Assembly (NCBI GenBank): GCA_944472155.2
Contig: OX235279.1
Coordinates: 162,338,199 to 162,402,198, forward strand
Length of the DNA: 64,000 bases
Direction of reading: 5' to 3'
From: Trichobilharzia szidati
Taxonomy: Eukaryota > Platyhelminthes > Trematoda > Strigeidida > Schistosomatidae
Shown here: positions 11,568 to 21,600 of the stretch, in pieces
Layout: each line of letters begins with the position of its first letter
Numbering within the stretch: position 1 is the stretch's first letter
The notes under the pieces: generated by a model
Databases searched by the model: none
The model's input: only the letters and a program-made list of their open reading frames with translations
Told to the model about the DNA's origin: nothing
Program-made: the position numbers and the translations under genes

Positions 11568-11765
11568 GTCCGAATAGCTCAGTGGTAACGTCTCTGACTG
11601 GAGCACTGGGTGACGCGGGTTCGAATCTCAGAAGGGACATCAGTTCCTTCAGGGTTGCAGATACGCCTTGCTGGTGAGTGCCAAGTAGCACGAAACCTAG
11701 GTCCAAGGCTTCCTGCCGATTGCCTCCAACTATCTAATATCAAATCAATCAAATCAAAATAAAAT
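11568..11765 (+). mobile_element. tRNA-headed SINE, family C
   Basis: A-box-like TAGCTCAGTGGTAAC and B-box-like GGGTTCGAATCTC, followed by a body with GGTTGCAGATACGCCTTGCT and TAGGTCCAAGGCTTCC and a tail of ATCAA repeats. Other copies: 27371, 42212 and (reverse) 62615. Confidence 0.8.
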
Positions 11766-11849
11766 CTTACCCATAATGAAGTTAAACCACTTACAATAAA
11801 TTCTACTACTACACCAGAGAAATGAGTTTTATCGCTGAAATCAGTTAGA

Positions 11850-12010
11850 GTCAATCAATTCCTCCCCCCCCTAGTACATCTATGTTGAAATTAAATAGAA
11901 ATGGGGACAGCAGTGGGGAGGGGGGGAGGCAACCGTGACGAACACTACTGGTTGTCTCCACTTCAGATGACAGCCATGCTAGTGTCGAGTGGTCACGAAT
12001 GGACCTAGAT
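11850..12010 (-). mobile_element. Second RTE-type LINE, RT relic
   Basis: Reverse strand reads VETTSSVRHGC, a G/C-run-disturbed PLSPFLFNFNIDVL, the RT 'GCPLSPFLFN' box. Same family as 26200-27200. Confidence 0.55.
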
Positions 12011-12107
12011 GATATCCTGCCGATTTCAAACAGATAAAATATCGATTGGTCAAAGCAGAAACAACACACCATTAGGTAAATGACAATATCTTGAGCAATC
12101 GTCATGT

Positions 12108-12127
12108 AAGAGAGAGAGAGAGAGTGA
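12108..12127 (+). repeat. (AG)n microsatellite
   Basis: Alternating GAGAGA run after TGTAA, just 140 bp before the transmembrane exon. Confidence 0.9.
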
Positions 12128-12264
12128 GATGGAGAGACAACACAAAGGACTGATATAAATCAATTTGCACGATAAAAATTATTATCAGAATGATAAATTC
12201 TGATCTTCTATTTGCCTTATCTTTTTTCCTTTTTCTGTTTTTGTTTTTTCTGTTTGCTTCACAG

Positions 12265-12400
12265 TTGGAAAAATATTGCGATCATAGTTCTTTGTGGGCT
12301 CGGAATACTGATTATCATTTGGATAGTCAATTGTTTATTTGGATTTTGTAAATGTTTTTATAAATGCTGTTGTTGTTGTTGTCGGAAAGACAAAAAGTAA
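12265..12400 (+). CDS. Cys-rich membrane protein, transmembrane and tail exon
   Basis: After a pyrimidine tract and GCTTCACAG acceptor, this last exon encodes WKNIAIIVLCGLGILIIIWI and VNCLFGFCKCFYK, then six consecutive Cys and RKDKK before TAA. It is a single clear membrane helix followed by a Cys cluster (likely palmitoylated, inferred) and a dilysine-type end (KDKK, resembling an ER retrieval KxKxx-like tail; inferred). The junction with the exon at 4686 gives CAT (His) across the splice site. The intron between them is 7.5 kb and holds three RTE-like LINE pieces and several SINEs. Confidence 0.62.
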
Positions 12401-12419
12401 GAGTGAAAATGAGATGACT

Positions 12420-13512
12420 TTATATTCTTCTTCTTCTTCAATGGTCTGTTTGCTCACTTTCTCCTACTCACTGTATTTTACTTCACTCAACTTTACTTTA
12501 ACTTACTTCGCTCAACACTACTCTACTCCGTTTCAATCCACTATAATGTACTCAGATCTACAGTACACAACTTCACTTACCTCTACCATAATCAACTCTT
12601 CAAATACTCACAAAGATTCAAGTCCACTCTACATTGCTGAACTCCACTCTATTCAGCTCCTCTACACTCTAGTAAACTTCCGAGGTGCTAAAGTCGTCTC
12701 TATGTCACCTTAATAAACTCAACTTTGCTCTACTCAACTGTACTTCACTTCATTCTACTGAAAACCGCTTTAATAAACTTTACTCCACTGTTTTACGCTA
12801 ATACACTTCACTCTAATCTTGTGAACCCCACTGTACTCAACTCTGTTATACTCTGCAGTAATCCAATCTACTTAACTCTGATTTACTCTGCGCTAGTCCG
12901 CTATACTTCACTCGACTTCGCTTTACTCTACTATATTCTTATGTGTCCCAAAATATTGTTTTTATATTTTAATATTTTTCATGACCAAAAACCTTTTAAC
13001 TAACCAAGGAGCGTGATAATTATATGTTGACTTTACACTACTCTAAGCTAATATTATTACTATTAGGCCCTACTTTATTGTACCCCAGCCTACGCTACTC
13101 AACTAGACTCAACTTTACTCTGCTGCACTCCGCTCTGTTTTACTCTGTTGTATTCTATCAAACTCCACCTTATTCTACTTCAGTCTACTAGATTCTGTTC
13201 TACTCTACTTTGAATTTTCTGAAGCAAGTGGGTTTTTGGCGTAAAGCCACCAGCCTCATGCTGAACCTTCCGTCTTTTTCCGTGGTTTAAGACAAGCTAG
13301 TGAACTAGTGAAGCCTAATCTATCCCAACCAAGTCTCTTTAGCTTTACTGGATTCTAGCCTACTCTACTCAACTGTATCTAACTGAACTACACTTCGCCT
13401 AACTCCGCTCAACTCTACTTAATCCCACTCCATCCTGCTTAGCTCCACTCCACTCCACTCCACTCAACTCTAATTTACTTTCTAACACTGCACTCGACTA
13501 CATTTTCGTTTA
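12420..13512 (+). repeat. Degenerate ACTCT/ACTCA-type satellite
   Basis: About 1.1 kb dominated by variants of a pentamer-like unit (CTACT, TCAACT, TCTACTC). It is broken by non-satellite stretches near 12940-13070 and a SINE B/LINE 5'-type fragment at 13225-13300. The short open frames here are low complexity, not genes. The reverse complement motif reappears at 15230-15345. Confidence 0.75.
13225..13300 (-). mobile_element. SINE B / LINE 5'-region fragment
   Basis: CCAGCCTCATGCTGAACCTTCC matches the reverse of the GGTTGGGCATGAGGCTAG block in the SINE at 4838. Confidence 0.5.
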
Positions 13513-13957
13513 CTTTCCGCGATTCCTATTCAGAGAATATATATGTATATTTTTATATTTCAGTATTCTTCATGAATAAAGAAACTTTTATGCAAACCAA
13601 AATGCACACTACTTATATGACGACATATAAGTAGTAATAGAAGCGGCTAGCTATCCATGTGTTTGTAAATATACATTCAGATTATAAAGATATAAACCGT
13701 TCAGAGGAATAAACATTTTCTTTTCTGTAAAAGAGGAAATGGGGAGAAACTACACTATTCTGTTTTTGTTCATGTCTTCTCTTTTAACTTGACATATTTT
13801 GTTTCTCAATAATAAAGTGAAGCGAAGTTCTTTGCCTTGATAAACCGATTGTTCTTTCCAACAAAATATTTTTACAATTGAAAATCCTCAGAGATATGCA
13901 GAAATGAAATAAAAGTTTGTGTGAAATTTTGTTAATATTTTTCTCTAGAGAGGTTAA

Positions 13958-14060
13958 CGACTGAATCTTTGTTTATTGAATCAGCACAACGCACATGTGT
14001 AAATCGGAATGACTCAACGCCTATACCGGAGATATGGAAAGTTGGAACAAACAACAAGGG
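13958..14060 (+). repeat. Direct repeat DR1, left copy
   Basis: CGACTGAATCTTTGTTTATT through GCCTATACCGGAGATATGGA matches 14862-14963 with few differences. Confidence 0.75.
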
Positions 14061-14089
14061 GGGTGAGAGACAGAGAGGGAACAGAGGGC

Positions 14090-14400
14090 TCCAGTCAAAT
14101 CATATCTCTATTCATCGTCTTCTCTGAAGTCTTTATTTAGCTGGTTCCACGATTACCCGTAATCTCTCATTTCCTCAGCCTCGTACGGTTTCCCCCATGT
14201 CACTTTCCAATCCACAACCACCTTGTAGTTCCACAATTGGTTTCCACTTGGGGGTATGTCTGGTGTGTGATTTCACACGCACACACACACACACACAGTA
14301 TCCTCAGCACATGTCCAACTCATCTACATTTTCTTCTGGATGTTTTTGTTCAATGATAGGTTTTATGGTTGGCTCATTTTACAGAGTTGGTTTTTGCTAA
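14090..14400 (-). mobile_element. RTE-like LINE 3' relic with (CA)n
   Basis: Contains 'GCTGGTTCCACGATTACCCG' and 'CCATGTCACTTTCC' blocks matching the reverse 3' portions at 25930 and 28500. A (CA)11-type microsatellite at about 14274-14298 has expanded within it. Confidence 0.5.
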
Positions 14401-14539
14401 TCCCTTCTTGTGCGTGCTGATAAAAGTCTGCAGGACATTGCCGTACAAGAGAAGGAACGTCAGAGGCCCTTCTAAGTAGGATTCTGAATGAGACTGGAAT
14501 TGCTTGGAGTGGCGTTTAACCCAAGCAACCAAGTCTCTT

Positions 14540-14862
14540 AGAGGTAAATTTTGTCAGCTGAAGGACCCAATAGATCCAATAAAGGAAAATTACATATAAT
14601 TTACTAAATACTAATATGTAATGAATATTATTGATGTCAGTTACTTGAGTTAAACTAGTAGATCGTGGTCAATTAGATTACCAGGGAAATATAAAAATTT
14701 AGCTAAACCTAGAATGATTAACCGTGCTAAGTTACAAAACCTAAAAAAAAGCTCGGTCAACGCACTGTATTGCCTTCACTTGCATGTAATCATAAAACAG
14801 GTTGGTGGGACAAGGTGAGAGAATTAGAAAGTAATATAGTCAGTTGGACAAAGACAGCGGTT
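14540..14862 (+). mobile_element. Penelope-like relic, type 2
   Basis: Resembles 29860-30190 base by base (GTCAGCTGAAGGACCC, AGGAAAATTACATA, TGATTAACCGTGCT, CACTTGCATGTAATC, GTTGGTGGGACAAGGTGAGA). Many stops. It identifies with the Penelope-like endonuclease only through the better copy at 29.9 kb. Confidence 0.5.
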
Positions 14863-14963
14863 GACCACTGACTGAATCTTTATTTATCGAATCAACACAC
14901 TGCACACGTGTAATCGGAATGACGCAACGCCTATACCGGATATATGGAAAGTGGCAAAAAGGG
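14862..14963 (+). repeat. Direct repeat DR1, right copy
   Basis: Second copy of the sequence at 13958-14060, about 900 bp away, with LINE and Penelope-like relics between. Confidence 0.75.
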
Positions 14964-14964
14964 A

Positions 14965-15228
14965 GAGGTAGAAAGAGAGAGCATATATACATATATAAGA
15001 CAGATTGTGTAGCAATGCGACTTAATTGATATGATGATTATGAGTGGTAATAATTTATGCTGGAAAGCTTGTCATCCAGTCGTGACTACTGCAGCATCAC
15101 TGTGGGTGATGCTTTAAAATAAACTTGTCTCATATGGAATTACATACTACTACCACAGTGCCCAACTTCTACACTTACACTAAAATTATTTGGTATTTCT
15201 GACTGATTCATTATTATGTTGGACTGAA
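14965..15228. other. Unassigned spacer
   Basis: AT-rich sequence; nothing recognised. Confidence 0.4.
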
Positions 15229-15229
15229 T

Positions 15230-15345
15230 TGAGTACATTGGGATGGAGTAGAGGAGAGTTGAGTGAAGTAGCTTAGAGTTAAGCAGAGTAGAGTTGTCTT
15301 GAGTGAATTTGAATACAGTAGAGTATATAATATAATATTTGTTCA
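15230..15345 (-). repeat. Inverted copy of the CTCTA-type satellite
   Basis: GAGTAGAGGAGAGTTGAGTG and neighbours are the reverse complement of the 12420-13512 satellite motif. Confidence 0.65.
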
Positions 15346-15727
15346 GTCTGTCTTATCCCATCATACCGTCTTAAACACCTTTACTATTTGTTTTACCCTA
15401 TTTACGGAAAGTAATTTACTCTTGTATTTTCATTTTATACATTTTAACGACTTCGTTTCTGCTGTCTCTATCCTGGTTTCAAGTGGACAGTCAGCAAGCA
15501 AATTTCTTCTTCTCATCAAAAAAAAAAATATTCACCGTATTAAATTTCAAACGCTTTAGATCCATTGTGTCCCTAACTAATGCATTATGTAGTTGCTTTT
15601 TTGTCACTGTGAAACTGTGGGTGCCAAATATGATTCCGAACATATTTCTATAATATACCCACGTTCTTCTTTTTATTATCATTATTCCTGAATAATGCCC
15701 AACCAGACGTTAATGAAAACAAAACAC

Positions 15728-15937
15728 GTAGTTCAGCGAGGAGTCTTTTTTCAGCAGTGAATTCATTCACTTAGCTGTACAATCGCAATTACATATATAC
15801 TTATTTTTGTATGTGTGTGCACATTAGGTTTGTCTGATAAGAATAAAAATAAGTTAGGGTTATTGTTGTCAAGACATTTCAAAAATATGATGAGTAATCA
15901 AACTGTAACTACAGGTGGGGTCAAGATTAGTCGGAGG
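15728..15937 (+). repeat. Left arm of ~210 bp inverted repeat
   Basis: Runs from GTTCAGCGAGGAGTC to TGTAACTACAGGTGGGGTCAAGATT. The arm reappears, reversed and nearly identical, at 16556-16768. Confidence 0.85.
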
Positions 15938-15974
15938 GTAGTAGTGAAGCAGAAGCCTTAAGGACAAGATCTTG

Positions 15975-16280
15975 TATCTGGCCGCTTCTTTGTGCACATA
16001 TCAGTTCACCTATTGCTGTGAAGCCAGATACGTTGGTAGTTCAATGCGTATCCTGTCCAAAAAGGTTCAACTACACTATCCCGCATGACTGCACAAAGGT
16101 AATAGTGGCTGTATAAGGAGCGAGATAATTGAACATCTAGTCAACACTGGTCATTCCATCTCAACAAACGTCTCATTCAAAGTGATCTACAAAGTGAGGA
16201 ATAACCTACAAAGGCAATACGCTTTCATCTCCTTTGTATTGCTGAAGCTTTAGCTATTCAGTTGATTGAAATAACCAGAG
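15975..16280 (+). mobile_element. Penelope-like GIY-YIG endonuclease relic, type 1
   Basis: One frame reads CTYQFTYCCEARYVGSSMRI, then after a TGA SEIIEHLVNTGHSISTNVSF and KVIYKVRNNL. The YVG motif, the downstream Arg and the EHLxxTGH block are those of the Penelope-like endonuclease. Two in-frame stops. It lies between the inverted repeat arms. Confidence 0.75.
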
Positions 16281-16555
16281 TAACGTATACAAAAGAAAAT
16301 CATCCAGCCAATTCTGCTATCATGATGACAACCATGTTGACTTCCACTGACTTGATGTTTGTGTGCTTGTTTTTTTCTTTCCTTTTTCTAACTCATGACA
16401 TTTGTATTTTTGGAAGTCTTACATGATTCTATATTTTACTTTATCACAATTCACTCACTAAACTATCCATCTTATTACGTAACTGTATCACGCTTATTCA
16501 ACTTCTTTTATGTGTTAATAAATATGTTTTCCTGACAATACATCAGCACTACTGT

Positions 16556-16768
16556 CCTACCAATCTTGACTCCACCTGTAGTTACAGTTTGATTACTCAT
16601 CATATTTTTGAAATGTCTTGACAACAATAACCCTAACTTATTTTTAATCTTATCATCAGACAAACCTAATGTGCACACACATACAAAAATAAGTATATGT
16701 GTAATTGCGATTGTACAGCTAAATGAATGAATTCACTGCTGAAAAAAGACTCCTCGCTGAACTACCTT
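16556..16768 (-). repeat. Right arm of ~210 bp inverted repeat
   Basis: Reverse complement of 15728-15937, with a one-base difference in the GAATAAAAATAAG/CTTATTTTTAATC region and a few others. Spacer about 620 bp. Confidence 0.85.
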
Positions 16769-16770
16769 CT

Positions 16771-17420
16771 CTTGTTTGGATCATTATTCCATTGGGTTCC
16801 GAGTGGAACATGGGGCTTCAGCAACACATCTAGGGTGTTCTAACGCGTATGCATCTAAATATCAAATAACTTTGTTCCAAAGGCACACGTGAAAACCTGA
16901 AAAGATGTCTTGTTAACGAAATCAAATTTCGAAGTGTGTGAGGTGAACGTAATTGTGCGAAATCCCGCAAAATATATATACATAACAAACGAAAACCAAT
17001 GTTCACTAATACATTTGCAAATATTCGACACACATATATAAATTAGTTTTATAAGAGTTCTGTTAGAGTTAATATAGGAGCGATACAAAACCACTACTTC
17101 TGAGTAACTGTATCAGTCATGTCACCTGCTCCTCCCACATTATCTTAAAGACTTGTTGTTATTATAGTATTTAGTATTATTATTCCCTTCGGTTGCGAGT
17201 AGAATATTAGACTTCAGGAGAACATTTCCAAGTCAATCTGTTCACAGGTGTCTCTTTTAGCTGACACCATGACTGTCTATATGCTTTCACTTCCTCCTCA
17301 TAAGGTCTCCTTGATATCACACTCAGATGTCAAATACATCGCTTTCCACTCGACGGTATCGTAAATGATATTACTTGGTGGTATATTTACTAAGTGAGGC
17401 CACTTGCCTAAGTTTAGCAT
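16771..17420 (-). mobile_element. RTE-like LINE 3' fragments
   Basis: Two pieces (about 16771-16830 and 17160-17420) show the 3'-end blocks 'CATTGGGTTCCGAGTGGAAC' and 'TTATTCCCTTCGGTTGCGAG' in reverse orientation. The intervening ~330 bp is unassigned. Confidence 0.5.
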
Positions 17421-17920
17421 TCTTGAAGGAGCACAAACTTAGGAAATTGATTGGTGGCACCATGTATACAATGAGTGATGATAAAGGCTGAATTTTTTTT
17501 ATTAATCTTGTGCTCCGTATACATCAAAAGGAACGCCAACCAATACTGGAACAGCCGACTGACTTCACGACTCCTTTAGCTAACAAATCATGTTGGACAA
17601 TGCTCAAGAAGACGACGGTGGGCTTGTTGAGTGAATCGTCCTACAACCTATATAACTGTCTCAAAAAGAACAGTTAAAATTTATAAATACACAATGTAGT
17701 GGCCAGACTCGGTAGCTTATCCCTAACCTGCATCGGAATTATGCAACGAGTGGTGAATTTTAAACATAGTTTTAAAGGGTAAAGAATGTTTTAGTTAATA
17801 CTTTTCTGAGCTTCACTGCCAGTAATTCTTTCAAACGGCAAATTCATACATACATATTATTCTTCTACACACTATGTAAGCATATCTCTCTCTGTCTATC
17901 TGTTCTCATCATAATAAGGA
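17420..17920. other. Unassigned spacer
   Basis: No exon or element recognised. Confidence 0.4.
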
Positions 17921-17924
17921 TTAT

Positions 17925-18060
17925 CATCGGTGATAGTAGGAAGCCTTGTTTTACACTCTTGTCTTCACTGCGAAGATTCCCTTGAATTCTCCGTTGCGGA
18001 TCACTTGGCATACGACAATGTCCAAATTACTTCGCGGTCAACGGCCTCTACGCCTAACAA
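17925..18060 (-). mobile_element. RTE-like LINE RT-core fragment
   Basis: Reverse of the 'CQVIHNGKLSEAFGVNTGVRQGC' region: TTCTCCGTTGCGGATCACTTGG is the reverse of the CAAGTGATCCACAACGGAA block of the LINE at 58.7 kb, and CTTCGCGGTCAACG ends it. Confidence 0.65.
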
Positions 18061-18491
18061 CTTCGCTATTACTCACTATATGATATCATTTAATATACAC
18101 GACAGAGATAGAACTCAAACATATTCCGTGACTGGTCAAACACACCTAGAAGCCAGTCTTTACTCATTTCTTCCACTTCAACAAGGTCATGAGAAGTACA
18201 CACATCCTTTGATCGGTAGCCGGATGGATGTCACCGAGATGGCAAACTGCACAAACACACTCATCGCCCAGCCAACTGAACCAACCATCAAAAACACGAA
18301 TTGAAATCAAAATAAACAAGGATTTTAATTCAATAATAATTTTTACAAATGACCACCTTCATCATCACCACCGCTTGATGACATCAGAAGGCGAGGGTAA
18401 AAGAAGAGAAGAGCACAACAGATAGAGAGAGAGAGAGTGGCAAAAAATAAATGAAGGAAGCAGAAAGGACTGAGGAATGTTTTTTTTATTA

Positions 18492-18694
18492 TTAAATAAA
18501 TCGTTTAAACAATAGTCGAGGAATTTTATTTGACATCAGGGTAGCATACTTCCCTTTAGAAGATTCACTCAGAGCAGACACCACATCATCGTAACTTGGC
18601 AACTTCTCCACACGTCCATAGCCAATCAATGTTGGTTTTGACTGAAAAATCATACGATGAAGCAATTCGCGAAGATCATCTTCGGTGACTTTAT
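18492..18694 (-). CDS. PMPCA: PMPCA coding exon 8 (C-terminus, stop)
   Basis: A 203 nt terminal exon with the 'KPTLIGYGRVEKLPSYDDVV' block, matching human KPAVAALGDLTDLPTYEHI. It ends ...LLFKRFI and TAA at 18494-18492. The acceptor is AAAAAG|AT, after a (CT)n tract that serves as polypyrimidine tract. AATAAA lies just past the stop. Confidence 0.92.
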
Positions 18695-21600
18695 CTTTTT
18701 GAGACAGAGAGAGTGAGAGAGAGGAGAAAACACAAACACAAAAATGAAACAGAATGTGAAATACAAAGCTGGTTAAGTTAGCTAATGTGATAACGAAACG
18801 TTCGGTGTACCGCACCGAAGCAGTTCGCTCCGTCCTGTGAGTGAAATATGCTCATTGAAGGTGAGAGACATGAAAAGGCAAGGTGTCTTTGATCATAGGA
18901 GTCTGGGTTCTATCTCCAAAGTTAGGTGACATGTGTCACGAATGTCATTTTAGAGGCTTTTGTGCCGGTCTCTGTCTACTAGCCTTGGGACTGGACGGAA
19001 AAAGCGGAAACGCAGCCACGCCATGACGCGTGACACCGTGAGATGAAGGATATTAGTAGTAGGTTAGCATGATCAGCTGGCGTACATCACACCTTCCCTG
19101 AGTGGGCAGGGGGTTGTCCGAAAGATAGTTTGTATCAATGGCTGGCTCGAAACCTTATCACATGATATGGCCAAAAGTCACAATCAATGGCAATCAGTGT
19201 CTGCAAATTTCTCTCTTTCTTCTCTTTTTGAAAGTAACATGAAGTGATGATGAATGTTGATTGATCTTGACAAGTATACTTGCTTTTTAGATGACGTCTC
19301 TCATTTCTTCTCTCACCAGTTTATTTACATATTGTTGTGTGGGACATTTCCTGGTGACCATGATGTAACAGGTTTGTTTTTGTGATTTTTTTCAGTCCTT
19401 TACATTCCAGGTGGAACATAGGGCTTCAAGCTACAGGCTTGAAGTTTCCGTAGCAGTGGTGATTATTTTCACAGGATGGGGTTGCTAGCCTCATGCTCAA
19501 CCTTCCCCCTTTACCAGTCTTATTAATGGCTTAGCGAGGTAAAGGAGTGCATCGGTCAGGGATCGAATCCCGGACCACCCAAATGGTCGGCGAGCACTTT
19601 ACCGCTGTGCCACCGACGCGTGTTTTTGAAATAAATCAGAATAAATAAATTACCAGCCAAGCTCGCTGACCATTTAGCCCCTTCGGAACGGCGGAGTCCA
19701 ATGGCCTGTAAATAAGAAGTTAGGATCCACTAACACGTCGTTAGCGATGACACAATCCTTAATAACCTCGCCTAATCGGTCAATAAGCCCGGTAAATTGA
19801 CGCTAGGAATCCCAGCCGATAGATTGTTGGTAACTTGACGTGGTGACTATCGGACTTGAATATCGTAGTCACACAACGGGCTACACTGGCTGGAACGAAT
19901 GTGTTCCTGGATGACCCCACCATACCAGAAAGGTTGTCTAAATAGCGATTAGACTAAAAGCAATCACCAGCGTCTAACCATATACTACTAACTGGTCGAG
20001 ATGAGTAGTTGCATAGCATTGTTGACCCATCGACCTGTACTGGTTGCTAACCCAACCAGGCCATCGAAGTGATTCAAACGCTGGACAGCTGTTTTGCTCC
20101 TCTGGCGCCAAGCTCCTCGTCAGAAGTGCATCCGGATCGATTCAGCTCAGAGAGGGAGAGAGAAAGGCGAATCAATTCAAACCACCCAAATTCTGCGGTA
20201 GTATATAATTTTATGCAAACATGCTTATTTTCTTGATTAAGAGTTGTATAATAATATCACGCAGATCACATATTGTCTGTATGATCTAAACAATTTTGGT
20301 TTCCGCAAGAAACTGTGAAGAGGTTCCACCTCTTTGAGCTATTTGTGAATTAAAAATTGCGATTTACTCAGTAGAACCTGTAAATTTGACTCATACGTAG
20401 GCTACACTATGTTTGTAGTAGGGTATGTGATTGAAGTCGCAAGCCTCTAGCGAATCGGGGAATGTAACCGCAGTGAGATATTTTCCTCAAATGACCATAA
20501 ACAAGTCGGCTATGCTATCTTTCAGCTTTGAAGAGTAGGCAGGGTGGTTAGAGTACATCCAGACGTCTAAAGCCAGCAGTAAGATGTTAATGCGGACTAC
20601 TCCAAATAAGGCCTTGTGTGATCGGTTTCAAGCAGTTATCTCCCCTGGCTCCACTGAGGTCAAGAAACACAATAACGCTCCTTTAAGTTTCAGTTGCCTT
20701 CAAAAAGAAGACTGGCAATCCCACCCATCGCTACTGGAGCCTCAAAGCACCATAGCGAGGACTCAATGACTGATTGGTTTCAACATAGCACTTTGCACAG
20801 AAGTACAGCAATTCGAGTTGCCAGTCTCGTTGTAGCACACCACCGAAGACAGAAGAGGCGAGAAAGAAATTCAAAAAAATGATAATAAGCACAACTGTGA
20901 GGGATAGGGGATGTGGAAGATCACAAGGAGTGAATGCATCTGAGCCGGCTAATAACAATTTTCAGCCAATTCACCAACAATCCTCAGTCATCGATTCTTA
21001 GAATCCCAAGGACCTCAACCAGGTTGGCAGGCAGTCTACACTTTATTACGTGGCTGACTGGCTCAAACGAACTGTCAGAGATTTCAAGGATTGATACCAG
21101 TCGTGTTTTGGCTTGATCACCAATAGATCTTTTGCAAACTGATCCTATGACAGCTAACATTCCTCGTCAAGAAAGATAACGGCTAGGCCTGTGTAAGAAG
21201 TTCTCTAGCCATCTCAATCAATACAACTGCATCACAACCTTATGTACTGACTTTTTCTTCCTACGTAACACTAGACGCCTAACCACCAACTCACATGGCA
21301 GATAGAATGCAGACACCTATAATCAAAGATAGCTAACTAGCCTTTTCATATCTTCCACTTTTAATGAGCATATCTAACAGCCATAGAGGAGGCAGGAGAC
21401 AACTACTGCTGTTGTGCAGTGCACACGTCCTTCGATCGATAACCACCAGGTTATCATGTCAGAGATGGCCTAAGTTGGCAAAAAGTACATAAGCCTTCTG
21501 TATCAATGCAGAAGTTTCTTCAGCCACCAGGTGTTTCCCTCAAATGACCACCAGTAAGACAGTTATGCTGCCTCTCCACTGTGGGGACCATGAGATGGAG

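Noticed and set aside
11568..11640. Possible functional tRNA gene (A and B boxes, GGGTTCGAATC).
   Set aside because: It continues into a fixed SINE body found at three other places, and the arms do not close into a normal cloverleaf.
12339..13003. 124- and 92-codon frames in the satellite region.
   Set aside because: They read Ser/Thr/Tyr/Leu-rich low complexity from a short degenerate repeat and start within or after the real membrane-protein exon in another frame.
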